Source: Phorcus lineatus (taxonomy: Eukaryota; Mollusca; Gastropoda; Trochida; Trochidae). From it: a stretch of DNA of 64,000 nt. The notes beneath the pieces were generated by a model, which was not told where the DNA came from, made no database searches, and saw only the letters and a program-made list of their open reading frames with translations. Shown piece by piece: positions 49,120 to 62,028 of the stretch. The position numbers and the translations under genes were made by a program. Location: positions 35,251,484-35,315,483 of the forward strand of contig OV121095.1 in assembly GCA_921293015.1 (NCBI GenBank), read 5' to 3'. The stretch's first letter is position 1; each line of letters opens with the position of its first letter.

Positions 49120-49745
49120 TAAAGGGGTTCTTCCTTGTAAAGTACAAGAATTTGTTCATAAATGACATGTACTTCTTACAATGATATTTTGGAAGAGAAC
49201 CATCAGGGATATAGGTACACTGAGAGAGAAGCATGAGGGAAAGTAGGGAAGTGGGTATTTGAGAGTCAGGGAAAAGGGGAGTGGGTACAAAAAATCTCCA
49301 AAGGGACTCGTCCTTGTAAAGTATAAGAATTTGTACTTCTGCAGATGGAATGATCCCAGTTTTATCAATGTTACATTGGCTCAAGACATTAACGACATGT
49401 ACTTCTTACAATGATATTTTGAAAGAGAAACATCAGAATAAAGGTACACTGAGAGGAAAGCATGGGGGAAAGCAGGGAAGGGGGTATTAGGGAGGCAGGG
49501 GAAAGGGGAATCGGTACAAAACATCTCCAAAGGGACTCGTCCTTGTAAAGTACAAGAACTTGTACTTTTGTAGATGGTATGATCCTTGTTACATCAAAGT
49601 TACCTTTGCTCGAGACATAAATGACATGTATTTCCTATGATGAATTTTGGAAGAGAACCAGCATTGTTATATATGTATATAATCTTCAGTGAGGGGAAAC
49701 ATGAGAGAGGGGAGGGCAATCTGGGAGGGGGAGTTGGTACCAAAA
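49120..49745. repeat. About 230-bp tandem triplication
   Basis: Three diverged units marked by GACATGTACTTCTTACAATG-like segments near 49163, 49395 and 49625, each followed by a GGTACACTGAGAG-like segment and a G-rich AGGGAAGGGGGTATT-like segment. TCTCCAAAGGGACTCGTCCT is shared by two of them. Confidence 0.9.
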
Positions 49746-50789
49746 CAACAGAGGACCTTATCAAGCAATCAGCTTTATGGGCCTGCTATGGGCGTGCACC
49801 AGAACTTGATCCTCTTTCAAAGATAATTGGACACTTTATCTGCACCTCTGATTCCAGCTCTATCTTCTAAGCCATGTTGACTCAGGCCATATTTCAGTCT
49901 AGAAAAACAAGGCCCAGTCCTTGATAGTTAATTATTGGCTGAGGAGTTACATGCTTTGTGAGAGAGAGTTTTCAGCATGTGTATCCATTTATTGAAACTA
50001 CATTTTGAACCCTGGTGCATGTTGATTTACGGGATGTGGAATCTTGAATGTTGTCTAACTTCACATATATTGTTTCTTTGAAACATACACCCTGGATACT
50101 TTACAAGCTTCAGATTCCATTAAACTATCTCACATGTTGTCATATGAAAATAATAAAGGAAATCAGGAAAAGATATTAGGAAGAGGTAGTTCAAACAACT
50201 TTTAAAAAATTGGTAATTAAATTGAAGAGCTTTGCAAGAAAAGTCAGCATTTTGATACAGTCTCAATGTTTTTAACGTCTCATTTAGTTTCAAAGCACAT
50301 AAAGTTTCTACCAACATTAAACTAGTAAAATACCCAAACTTTCGACATTGTCAGATATTTATCGAAGAAAGTATAATTTTATGAACTTACTCTTTAATGA
50401 GGAATAAGACCAAGCATAAATTCTGAAAACTATTTTTTGTTGGTTTATGGCCCATTTAGAACTTCCTGTAACAACCTGTGGGGTTTAACCTCTTTGACAG
50501 ACTTGTACACTGTCTCTAAGAAACGTATGATTTCGTTAATGTTAATGTTAATAATTTGTAAGAAAATGGAAAACATTATTTCAAGTTTGAAGAAATATTT
50601 GAATTTCAGATATGCTTTAAGCAATATTAATACTTGATGTTCTTTGGCTTTGGCCAGTTAGGATGTAAAATATTTTTTTAAGACAGATTAAAAGTTTTTC
50701 AAACTGTCCTTTACTTTAGTTTTGAGATCAGGCTTAATTAAGGTTTTATTAAGGAAACTCATAGAACTAGGACTTAAGCTAGACTTGCT
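49746..50789. other. Intron-like DNA
   Basis: I see no gene, repeat or regulatory site I can support here. Confidence 0.4.
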
Positions 50790-51269
50790 TTAAAGAGCCA
50801 CTCCGTGAGTTGTTGGAGTCATATATGCCAAACTTAATCATTGGTGTCATTTGATCGAGAAGTATCGACTGTTACCAAAAAGACACATTTTTAAAGCTTA
50901 TTGGGTTTTTACAGTGACAATATGAAGGTAGAACGTCGCAATTGTGATCGAAAACCGGATAGTGGCGCGCGTCAAATAGTCAAACGTAATTTTGGAGACT
51001 TATCAAAAATAGCCAGGAGGGCAGTTAGCAATTGATAGCATTTGGTCGGTTATTTAACTTGTATCCATGTATATTTGACGTGATAACTACACCTCTGTGC
51101 ATATATAAGGCTGTTTTTAGATTTTCATGGAAAACCAGTATTTGTCATATATATATGTCTTTTGGACATGAAAAGTTAAGATGTTTTGATTTTATATCAC
51201 CACATATGACATTGAGGTTCGTATCAAAGGTAAATAATATGTTATGAAAATCACGGAGTGGCTCTTTAA
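50790..51269 (+). mobile_element. Short TIR element family D, copy 3
   Basis: A 480-bp element with ends TTAAAGAGCCACTCCGTGAG and ATCACGGAGTGGCTCTTTAA, collinear with 33473-33949. Both terminal repeats carry the same T-to-C/A-to-G change relative to copy 2 (CTCCGTGA against CTCTGTGA), as expected if it moved as a subfamily. Confidence 0.93.
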
Positions 51270-53774
51270 GGAACTTTTCTATACTGTACCTGTAGTGCTA
51301 AAGACTCATAACCGGTTTTTGTGTAATACTTTGAAATTTGATTTTCTTTTTCAAAGGGTATGGTATTATTGGATGTCTTATTATATTACTCATGCAGACG
51401 ACTTATTCCATATTTTGAAAGCAACATCTTTCTGGTTTATCTACATAATTCATCCTTAAATTACCATTTCATAGATATTGAAACAGTTTATCTCATTTTA
51501 ACAAGTTTCGAAACTGGCATAATGAGTCAGAAGAAATTCTGGCTAACTTCTTCTAAAAGTATCTCAAGGTTTTAAGTTTAATGGTCCCTGTCTAGATGTG
51601 AAACCATGGAACTTCTTCAAATTCAAATTCTCTAAAACTCAGTAACAAAATCAACATTTTGCACATTGTTGGATATTGATACAGTTTTATCTTATTTGGA
51701 CAAGTTGGAAGGACTTGCGCTATCTTCTAAGTATAGATACAGAGGAAAGTTCTTGCAGTGTTCCCATATCTCCAGATTTATAGTTAGTGCCTCTGTCTCC
51801 ACTGGAGCGTGAAGCGAGAGGTCTTTACGGGATTGACTCTGAAACATAGTCGTGAGAACTTTGTGTGCAGCTTTGCTTTAGGTTAAGTTTCAAATATGTG
51901 CTATAAAATTCCAAAATTCATATTATGGTTTAGTTTTGTGTCATAATTAACTTAATGCATGAGGCTTATTCATCAAAATCAATTTCAATTAAGTAAGACT
52001 TCAAGAAGAGAAAATAAATTGTGTTCTCATGAGATTTGATAATTTTTGTATTTAATGAAAAGCAAATAATTGAATTGTAATTTTGGATGAATGCTTCAAT
52101 GTTGTGATTGTCCTCTTAGCTGTCTTCTAAAATAAACTGCACTAATTGTGGCCTCCAAATGAGAAGAGTTCCACCCCATGTCTGTGAGTTATCTCCCCTA
52201 TTAACTGATAATTGGTGTTAATGAGGGGCATCAATCTCTCACCAGGGGTCAGGTCTGCTTCTAGCCTGTTATGTAAGTTCAGAGAACAGAGTTGTGCCAG
52301 CCAGAACTCCAGTGCTCTTATCAACGTAATCTTGATCAAGTTCTTTAACATTCCCATTTTGCAAGACTAACGTTTAGACTCTGAATAATGTGATCAATGA
52401 ATCTAAAATTCGAAAAAAATAATACCAAATTTCAGACTTGTCATCATTTACAGCTAATTTCTAGAATGTCTCTCAATTCATGTTTCATTTTAGCATTTCA
52501 TTTTAACAAAATTCTTGAATGAAATTTAGTGAAGGTTTCTAGTAGTACAAACCCATAAATAAATCATCAGTGTTCTGAATAATGAAACCCAAATTATCAA
52601 CCTAGGTGCATTTCCCCTTTTGAGTCTGTCAGCAAGGTCCCTAGATAGGATGAAAATCTATAAGAGGACTCAGTGTCCATTGTATCTTATATCATATATA
52701 TATTCTTCATTGGCCAAATTTTCATTTCTGATTCGTAGACTTTTCCAGTTCCTGCATTGTCCAGTTATATTCAAAGTCTTACCGCAATATAAATATTCAC
52801 TGCTGATTTATAACTTATACAAGAACTTCTAATTTTTCAATCTTTGAGTTATAAAGTTGTTCATAAGATAAACTTCTCTTCAGTTTCCTTATTTCAATTG
52901 TAAATATAAAAACTATTAACAAATTTGTGCAGTATCAGGGTTTATATTTTGATATATGAATATCATTCTATTCTTTAATCTTTCCTTTATCTATATGATA
53001 TTCTTTGCAATCATTAATAAAGCAGTTGCTTCATAATTCAAAATTCAATAAAAGTTCAAAAAATCTTTGGCTGTGGTTAAAACAACAAAAGTTCCAAATA
53101 TTTACAAAAACGAGTGTTGATGTCAATAAACAAAGAGCGCTTGAATTGCCTCACAAATGAGACATTAAACAGTGTTTACAAACACAGAAGCACTTACCTC
53201 CACAGACTCACATACAGCTTCTTAGGGTACATGGAAGCTAGGGTTCAGGAGACTGAGATTTTAGGGTAGGTTCAGACCAAAATCACATACTACAGGGGTA
53301 GGATGACTGGCTCAGAGTTTACAATACCCCAACGGATGTACAGTAGAACTGCAAGGTGTAGACACAGCTACAGGTCTGACCTCCGTGTGATCCGCGCAGT
53401 GTCTGATAATCTTCTCCCCCTTATTTCACAGAGTAAATAAACACCGGCCAGTCAGGTATTCCTCACAGAATCAGGATCCAGTGGGGGTTCCTTGTGATGG
53501 CTAGACTATGGGTTAGTCTCTGAAATTAAGGTATATTCCTCACAGAATATGGAACCATTGGGGTTTTGAGATATGGTTTTTTATGGACTGTTTAGTTAGT
53601 CTCTGAAATCAAGGTATATTTGTCAAACAATCTGGATCATTGTGAGGGTGATTAACAGATTATGTGTTTGTCTCTGAAAACATTTTATTCCACACAGTCT
53701 CAGTGCGCTTGGGGGTGGGGCGGAGTTGGGGGTTACTCTCTAAGTCAGTGTGCATTTGCACTTATTATGAACAC
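51270..53774. other. Intron-like DNA with a minus-strand splice-donor match
   Basis: No gene is recognised. At 53198 (minus) GTGGAG|GTAAGTGC is a near-consensus donor, preceded on that strand by a possible acceptor CTGAACCCTAG about 40 bp away; the short segment between is open. It might be a 5' UTR or first exon of a minus-strand gene. Confidence 0.35.
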
Positions 53775-53950
53775 TAGTCTGTCATCCAGACCCTATGGCA
53801 AAATATTAAAGGAGCCTTCTTAAGTCTAGAAAATGTTGGCAAGTCTAGTTTCCTCGTGTACAGGACTACTTTTTTATATTATTTCATACCAAAGATTGAA
53901 AAATACAGTTTTAGTGAAACCTGTTTTTTCAGGGACTATGTGTTAGTCTA
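53775..53950 (+). mobile_element. Short TIR element family B, copy 1
   Basis: Starts TAGTCTGTCATCCAGACCCT and ends CAGGGACTATGTGTTAGTCTA. The reverse complement of 62854-63018 matches along its length, including TATTATTTCATACCAAA. The outer TAGTCTG..CCAGACCCT is also shared with family C. Confidence 0.8.
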
Positions 53951-54911
53951 TATAAACACTTAACATACTCTGTGCCCCTTATTGTCACATAGACAATGGT
54001 GCGGTAATAGAAATCGATGTTAAGAGATGTCCCGTAGGTGTAGTTGATGACTAAAAGGACAGGAACTATTCTCAGCAAGTCTAGACAAAATGGAAGAAGT
54101 GGATGGAGTACAGTAGATAGTGTTAACTGTAGTGTACAATGATAAGACAGCTGCTGTGAGACGTCCAGCCCTGGCACAATGTAGAGAATCTCTCAGTCGT
54201 GGGTATTAAATCTCCACTCTCCAAACTACTCGCCATCTAAGATAGAGAAAATAAAACATAGACATGCCACGGAGAGTAATTAAACCTTCCTGCTGATTGC
54301 CTGCTTGAAGCTAGGAATTCAGAAAACAAAAGACGCCATGTCACTCAAGGAGGAACTTAGTGTTACTTACCGGATTGCTTTGAAACTTGGAACTCTGAAG
54401 ATTAGCATTGTTTGTGACTGAGGAGAAATTGAATATATCATGTGATAAGCAAGAAGAAAGAAATTTGAACCATTAGAAACTCTAAAACACTAAGAGTTGT
54501 TTAACCTTCTTTCGTACTTACTAAGATACAACCTAGAATTTACCTAAAACAAGGTATTCTTAAAAGAGAGAAACTCTGTGATTTTATGTTGTATGTGAAT
54601 GTGTATGAAATTAGGCCTGTCTGCCAGCTAGTGAAAAAATTTGAAACTAGGGATTCTTGATAGAAAAATAAAACTTCTCACCTAAGGGAAATTCTGCTTG
54701 ATTGTGTTTAGATATATATAATTTTAAATTGTATGTATATAGGTGTATGTAATAAAGACCTGTCGTCCAGCCAGTAAGAATATTTTACAGGTACATACCT
54801 AGAAACTAGAGATTCTTGATAAAAAGTAAAACATCGCACTAAAGGAAAATTTCTGCGTGACTATCTTTAGATATATGATTATGTGTTTGCATGTATATAA
54901 ATGTACTTAAT
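53951..54911. other. Gene-free stretch with a second minus-strand donor match
   Basis: No gene is recognised. CAATCCG|GTAAGTAAC on the minus strand at 54371 is a good donor match. With the one at 53198 it hints at non-coding exons of a minus-strand transcript. Two weak tandem segments near 54600-54720 and 54740-54870 share GAGATTCTTGATA-like and TAGATATAT-like strings. Confidence 0.35.
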
Positions 54912-56050
54912 TATACCCCCGCCTTACAGCGTAAGCGGGGGTATATAGCGTTCATTCTGTCCGTCCGTCTGTCCGTCTGTCCGTCTGTCTGTCTGTCCGT
55001 CTGTCCGTCTGTCTGTCTGTCCGTCTGTCCGTCCGTCACAAATCTTTGTCCGGAGCATATCTCCTAAACTATACATGCTACCTTCACCAAACTTCATACA
55101 CTTATCAACCATGATCCCTAGATGTGCCTTTTGAGGGTTAGACCAACAAATGATTTTTACTTTTTGCGGTTTCCATGGAAACATGACTAAAACAGTGACT
55201 CTATGACCAAGTTCTTTGTCCGGAGCATATCTCCTAAACCATACATGCTAGCTTCACCAAACTTCATACACTTATCAACCATGATCCCTAGATGTGCCTT
55301 TTGAGGGTTAGACCAACAAATGATTTTTATTTTTTGCGGTTTCCATGGAAACATGACTAAAACAGTGACTCTATGACCAAGTCCTTTGTCCGGAGCATAT
55401 CTCCTAAACTATACATGCTAGCTTCATCAAAATTTATACACTTATCAACCATGATCCCTAGATGTGCAGCTGCATGCCTTTTGAGGGTTAGACTAACAAA
55501 TGATTTTTATTTTTTGCGGTTTCCATGGAAACATGACTTAAACAGTGACAAAGTCCTTTGTACAGAGTATATCTTCATAACTATACATGCTATCTTTACC
55601 AAACTTCATACACTTATCAACCATGATCCATTGATGTGCCTTTTGAGGGTTAGACCAACAAATGATTTTTAATTTTTTTGCGGTTTCCATGGAAACATGA
55701 CTAAAACAGTGAATTTATGACTAAGTCCTTTGTCCGGAGTATATCTTCTAAACCGTACATGCTATCATCACCAAACTTCATACACTTATCCATATTGGTG
55801 CATCTCTTGAGGGTAAGACCAAAAAATTATTTTTATTTTTTGCGTTTTACATGGAAACGTTACTAAAACAATGACTATCTGACAAAGTGCTTTTGTCTGA
55901 GCATATCTCCTAAACTATACATGCTAGCTTCAACAAACTTAATACACTTATCAACCATGATCCCTAAGTGAGCTTTTTGAGGGTAAGACCAACAAAGAAA
56001 GCCAGACTATAGTTTGAAGCGGGGGTATGTGAGCTGTGCTCACTTCTTTA
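54912..56050. mobile_element. Pearl-like element: (CCGT/CTGT)n plus six 170-bp core repeats
   Basis: It starts with the hairpin CCCCCGCCTTACAGCGTAAGCGGGGG. Next come a CCGT/CTGT microsatellite (about 54955-55037) and six tandem core repeats of 163-172 bp beginning near 55045, 55215, 55385, 55557, 55729 and 55892, each with TTTGTCCGGAGCATATCTCC and GTTTCCATGGAAACATGACT. It ends with AAGCGGGGGTATGTGAGCTG. A tetranucleotide microsatellite joined to tandem core repeats is the layout of 'pearl' and related Helitron-derived elements of bivalves. I infer membership from layout only. Frames in it (54924-55184 minus, 55373-55672 plus) are repeat artefacts. Confidence 0.8.
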
Positions 56051-59000
56051 CTTGTTAATTAAGTTATAGCTTTTTGTTCTATGAATAACTAGTATTTCAT
56101 TTCGGGAAAAATCATTCGTGTCAGAAAGGAACTTCAGAATTCCGAGATAAAGACTGTCACAATTAAAAGAGATTTTTGTTTGAATTTAGTCAGGAAAGGT
56201 TTGAAGTGTTGAGAAGTGATGATCAAAAGTGGAACAACCTTGACCTTGGAGTATGAAGTCATAGTCATAATTCAGAGCACAAAGACGGAAGCATTGCAAT
56301 TAGAATCTGATATTTGATAAGTAAACAAAACCCTGAAATCAACCCTTTACTAGAATACAAAGCATTATTTGCTTTAGAATTCTTTCTTTAGTGAGAAAAT
56401 ACACATAAGTTTTGAGTATATATGCTTAATCCTTCAACCAGTGAATTATAGGAAATTTATATATGACCTTCATTACAAATTTTACTTGTGATACTTAGAT
56501 TTGGATTCCAGGCTGAATATCAGAGTAACTTTGAAAGCAACCCTGAAATTTATCAGAAAACATTTAATTGATTTGGAATTTCTTCTGTTATCATTATTGT
56601 TGTTTCTAATCCTAAAAATGAACTTTAGCAATAACTTTTAAAAAAAGTGCCCAAAAAGTTTGTTGCCTGTCTGAAATGTTTCTATGCTGTTAAGGAACAT
56701 ATTAATGAAGAGTTGGAGCATCTCTGCAAAGCCTGTCCTGAACAAGAAGAGAATATTTATTACACTGATTTAAGCCTACAATGAATAATCTGAAATAAAT
56801 TATCTATTCCTATTCCGTCTGTTGAATAAGCCTTAAAACATCAGAGTTCAAATTTCATTACCTCCTTAGATGTTAATCAAATTTGGTTTAAAGGTTTTTT
56901 AAGAGGAACAGATTCATATTTGATGACCAAGATATCTTTACCACAGATTTCATTACTGGTGATGTACTGTAGACTGGCTCCTAGTCTCCTAATCATTATC
57001 CTGTACATCCCTTGAGGGCAGCTGCTTTTGTAATCTGTGTAATGCATATGTTAGAGTATATTCTGATACAAGTTTAGTGCAGACAAAACCTAGTCATTAG
57101 CTGTCCAATCAAAACATCCTGTTTAAAAGAAGGATGGCGAAGATCAAGTTTAATGAATGATTCATAGGAGTTACTTGCCCCTAGTTACTGATACCTAATG
57201 CTTATGCTGGAGGCATTGTGATTGGATAGCTGAGTTCAGGTCAGAATGTGTATTACGTGTGGCTGCGGTCAGACTGTAAAGAGGGCAGCCCTAGACAGAA
57301 CGAGTTTGAATATCAATACAGTCTATTGACAAACGTACAAAATCAGGGAAAAAGAAGTAATTCTATACCCCAACCTTATCGGGTGTTTGGAATAGTTGTC
57401 TCCAGCTTACAAGCGATTCCTGTCACAAGTCATCAGATAAGGATACATTATGACCAGATGGCTGGACCAAACTCTGTAACACAGGCTCATGCCTAACACA
57501 TCTAAAAATAGACCAGTTTAGAGGGGACAGCCAGCTCTTAGGCTTGGCTCTCTGCCTTATTCCAATCTGCAGCAAGTTGGACAATTTGTCATTTGTTTAT
57601 AATATTCCTTTAATTTGATACTTTAGACAGGAAGTATAAAAGGTACCTTATTAAAGTGCATCTTTATCTCATTTTGCATATCTCTTTACATAAAACAAGG
57701 CTACCTTCTTCACATGAATTCATTGACAAGTCAAGGCAGAAGTGGTTTATACTATATGTGTCATTTGTCTATAAAATTTGATTAATTCTATACTTATGGG
57801 TATTATACTGAAAGGCATCTATTCTTAAATTTCATGAATGAAATGAACGATCTCTTTGCATTTTTACTGATGACAGAGAGAACAAAATAAAATAAGGCTA
57901 TCACAAATCAAAAGGCATTTCAACAAAACTTTATCTGATGGGGCAAACCTGTAGCAAGAAAAAAGCAAGATAGTAATATACGAAAAAAATATTCTGTACG
58001 CTTCCAAAATCAAATCTTTTTGTGATCAGGGTGAACAAATTAAAATTACCTAAAGTTTTGACAAAATCAATATTTCTTGTAGCATTTGTCAATCTTCAAA
58101 GACACTGTTAACGACCGCTAAAGATCTACATTCGCCGTACTGAAAAGGACCGTATTACCTAAAACTCTCTGTTCTTCCAAATGTGTTTGAATACACAAAC
58201 CTGACATTCGCAATGTTGTATTCTAGATTGCCAATCCATTTCAATCGTTAGGTTTGCTTTCAGTCTTCAAAAAAGTTTTCGATCCATAGGATAAATATTT
58301 TTTGGTCTTGATAGTTTTTACTGATGGACGATTATGACAGTGGTGTATTTCATTCCAAAGGTTGGACTTACGTTTTTCTTTGAGCCTAAACATATACTCG
58401 TTTTGAGTAATTGATGACAGCCATCAAATTCAAAGAGAAGTGTGCCATTTAGTTTCTGTGACATAAATAAAAGTTTGAAGTGTCACAAGGGCTGGTGAAA
58501 TTTGCATCATGCTTTTTAAATAAAGTATATTTGAATACTAAATGTAGTGATAGACAATGACACATATACACATACATGTATATTAGTGATTACATTTGCA
58601 TCGCCTTTTTAACTGGAATACATTATTTGATCAGTCATGTCATTATGTCAACAATGACATATCCATTCTTTTGGAGGCTTCTTTGGTTTATTCACTAAGT
58701 CGCACCTTCAGGTTAGAGGATGGTACATATTTGAAGTAATTTCTGTATGATTTGTTTAATCCGTCTGTCATGGATGTATTCTTATAATTAGATCATTGGA
58801 ATTGAATTACACGTTCCAATCAAATATTAATTTCAAATACACAATTTAAGTGTCCATTTTTATGTTTGGGATATTTCTTTATTTATTATGAACAGTATTA
58901 TAGTATAAGATGCATTTATGAAGTTCATCTGATTTGAAAGACTATTCACCTAAGGAACACCTTTTACATATATACACGCAATCAAAAGTTAGGCACCGCA

Positions 59001-59840
59001 ATCTTTAAAATCAGAAAATGGGAACGTCAATCAGTGAAATTTGATTCCTTGACTGATTTCTTGAAAGGAAACAAATTCATGTTAACATTGAGAGAAAATA
59101 TGACTAGTTTGAAATGTACTGATTTTTTCCAAAAAAATAACTTTTGCTCTTGTGTTTAAACTACGTGATTAACTTTTTCAGAGGTGAAAAATAACATTGT
59201 TGATACTAAGTTGAAATATCAACACATCTGCTATGATGCCTATCAAAAAAACTAATAAAAGTTGTAATTATATCATTTTCCCCAATAATTTTTGACAAGA
59301 AGGATACAATAACTCTACATGTAAGAATCCACTCGGTTATAACCTGCTAACTTTCACTTCGATTTAGAAGGGACATTGCAGTTAAACCTGAAGAGATTTT
59401 ATACAAACGATATTGTGTTAAGTTCGAGTTCACAAAAGTGGTATATATTCTTTTTGTTTACATATATAGATAATTAAATGAATAATAATTTCATAGATAA
59501 CATTTATATATTTTTGCTACCTAAAATTGAAAACTTCTGTTCACCTTAATCTGTTTAAATGTACCTTACATATTTCATTTTTCATATATATACCACATGA
59601 TATTGATTTAGAATTCTAGTCAATCAAGGTATATCATTTTCTGCATTTGTTTGAGAATAAAATAAAAATGATGTATCCTTATATCATAATATAAACAAAT
59701 GAATAGGGATTAAGAATAAAATTAGAAACTGTTTCCCAATATCCATGATGCACATTGATTTGAAATAAGATAAATGTTAAAAATATTGGATACATTATGA
59801 TTATTACGGCATGATAAGCCCTACTGCTTTGCATGCAGCA
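56051..59840. other. Gene-free AT-rich stretch
   Basis: Nothing is recognised. A plus-strand frame at 57248-57496 has no domain or clear splice sites. Confidence 0.4.
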
Positions 59841-60002
59841 AGACGAATATTTAGTTCATGAAATAATTTGATAATATACTGTTCTTCATCCATGATATTC
59901 TTTTCTTCGGGCTCCTAACTTCATGTGTTTGCAGTCAAATCTAGACTTGCTGAATGAGTATCTAGACTGTATCATAGGCTTAAAGTTTTGGAGCAGGACT
60001 AC
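59841..60002 (-). mobile_element. Short element family A, copy 3
   Basis: Shares TTTTCTTCGGGCTC, CAGTCAAATCTAGACTTGCT and GAGCAGGACTA with 61855-62028 and, inverted, with 29195-29347. Confidence 0.75.
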
Positions 60003-60335
60003 TTGGCAGCGTGAGAGAGGATATAAATATATTTGTTTAATGTAACAAGACACCGACTCTCACGTGCCCCTGTCTCAGCCTCTGGTGGTGGAATGCCAGC
60101 AGGCCATGGCTAATTGTTTTGGTGACAGATTTATTAAACTAGAGATTGCTTCTCGATAGCAAGTTTTGGAACGTTTGTCCCTGGACTGAATACTAAACTT
60201 TGAAACTTTTATTTCTCGGAACATGTGCGATTTACATCAGATTGACTAACAGCTAACTGAGACTCTGTTTGATCCTGGATATGCAACTAGATGCATTCAT
60301 AGGTTGGGTTAGCGCGGGGCCTAGTTTACTGAATA

Positions 60336-60857
60336 CTTAAAGGGGTAGTAGCAAGTTTAAAAAAAAAAGGGTTCTTCAAGTTTGCCCAACTAATAATATT
60401 AATAATACTTTATAACCCCGAAAGGAATTCATTTTGTATCATTACAGAGCTTGAATATACAGGAAAGACAACACAGGTTACATTTAATACATAAACAAAC
60501 AAACTCTATTAATTCAAAGATCATTTAAGAGACGAACGCTGAAGGAATTAATGTTTTTTTACCTCTATAATTTGTTTATGCCATATGTGTTATCTTCAGA
60601 GAGTCAAACATCAGTTACTCAATCTGATCATCCATTGAAGAAATTATCAAATATCAATCAAAACCATTGGAGACCATTTTTGTGTGAACACCTTTATAAT
60701 GATGTGAAGTAGGAAAATGTATCACCATAGCATAGATGATCATTGCATGTTTGATTTGAAACTGCTTATTTTGATTAAAAAACATGTTCTTACAATTGGT
60801 AATATTTGTTTTCATTTTCACTTTACTTGTCTAAAAAATGTGCTACTGCCCCTTTTA
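60336..60857 (+). mobile_element. Short TIR element family E, copy 6, with internal insertion
   Basis: Ends CTTAAAGGGGTAGTAGCA and GTGCTACTGCCCCTTTTA, with the interior GTTATCTTCAGAGAGTCAAA and TTTTTGTGTGAACACCTTTA. About 175 bp of unrelated sequence (about 60395-60575, with TTTATAACCCCGAAAGGAAT) interrupts it relative to the other copies. Confidence 0.75.
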
Positions 60858-61085
60858 GATTTTCCAGCTCTTATGAAGCATTTTACATTTGGATAGTATA
60901 TTCCCCTTTGTAGTTTTTCCTTTAATTATGAATAAGATATGAGCGTTACAACCTTCATTGGATCCGGGTTCCTCGATGAAACTATGACAATTAACAAGCA
61001 GCAATGAAATAGATATTTTATAAATGTTTCCATCTTCCAATTGAATGTCATGATATTTCAATTATATTCTTATATGTGCAAACAT

Positions 61086-61261
61086 TGTCTGTAGGCCAGA
61101 CCCTGAAATAAAGTAGAAGCCTAAGCAAGTCTATAAAAAAAACTTTAAAGCTTGATTTCTGAAAATGAAGAAATTTCAGTCTCCTTTTCTTTCATTTAAT
61201 ATTTTTTTAAATTTTCGATTAACTGATGCATTTTTCATTTCAGGGTCTAATTGTTAGACTA
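61086..61261 (+). mobile_element. Short TIR element family C, copy 2
   Basis: Collinear with 37750-37917. Ends TGTCTGTAGGCCAGACCCTG and TTTCAGGGTCTAATTGTTAG; the shared termini are more symmetrical here than in copy 1. It has about 25 bp extra before GAAGAAATTTCAGTC. Confidence 0.85.
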
Positions 61262-61582
61262 GTGCAAACAGTATACTGTCATCTGTTATGAGCTGTTCAA
61301 GTAGTTTATATGGAATGGGCTGGCCTTAGTAAAGACTGAGTGGATATCAGATAGCAATCTTTTGAATCTCTGTGAATATGTTTGACATGAAAACCTTTAA
61401 ATTCCTGCCATACTATGACTAATTCTAGTTTAAAGGAATTTAAAACATATCCTGGCACTTTCTGTAAACTATTAATTTAATTTTGGTCCTCTTTGAAACT
61501 GTATGTGTAATTTGGAAGCAATTAATTTAGCATTCATTGAATTGAAAAATATTTCAGAGTTTTGATTATGCTGTTATTTTAG

Positions 61583-61767
61583 AGAAAGAGAAAAAGGACC
61601 TCCAAAACATATTGCATTCCCAAACAAATGAACAATCCCAGCTGTTTGATCTTGTAGATATGTACACAGAGATTGACATGGAAGCTGTTGTCCCTAACAC
61701 TTATCTAGAACATGGCAATCCTGAACTTGATTTATCAATTATTAGATTATTGAATTATCCTGAATGA
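61583..61767 (+). CDS. Orphan terminal-exon candidate ending in TGA
   Basis: After a pyrimidine-rich acceptor (CTGTTATTTTAG), one frame runs 60 codons from KEKKDLQNILHSQ through LFDLVDMYTEIDMEAVVPN to LLNYPE and a TGA at 61765-61767. The frame stays open back to another possible acceptor before 61558. The peptide is acidic and hydrophilic, with no family I recognise. It starts needing one base from the previous exon. It could be the last exon of the plus-strand gene starting at 32888, but that would need further unseen exons. AATAAA near 62083 could end the transcript. Confidence 0.38.
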
Positions 61768-61854
61768 TTAAGTTTTTATTGTTCCACTGAGCCCTGATTG
61801 ACTGATTTTCTGGAATCGTAGGCTACAGTTTGCTATTTGCTAGGGTTATCCTGA

Positions 61855-62028
61855 ATTAGACTAAAATTTAGTCTATAAAACATTTTAATAATTTACTGTT
61901 CCTTCATACATTATGTACTTTTCTTCGGGCTCTTTAATTCATATGCAGTCAAATCTAGACTTGCTGAATGAGGACCTAGACTGTATTTAAGGTTCCTATC
62001 TAATACACATTCTTGAAGCAGGACTAAT
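61855..62028 (-). mobile_element. Short element family A, copy 4
   Basis: Starts TTAGACTAAAATTTAGTC and ends TTGAAGCAGGACTAAT, with the family's CAGTCAAATCTAGACTTGCT in the middle. Opposite orientation to the copy at 29195. Confidence 0.8.

Noticed and set aside
54924-55672. Open frames with DGQTDRRTDGQTD and STMIPR repeats
   Set aside because: Produced by the tetranucleotide microsatellite and core repeats of the pearl-like element.
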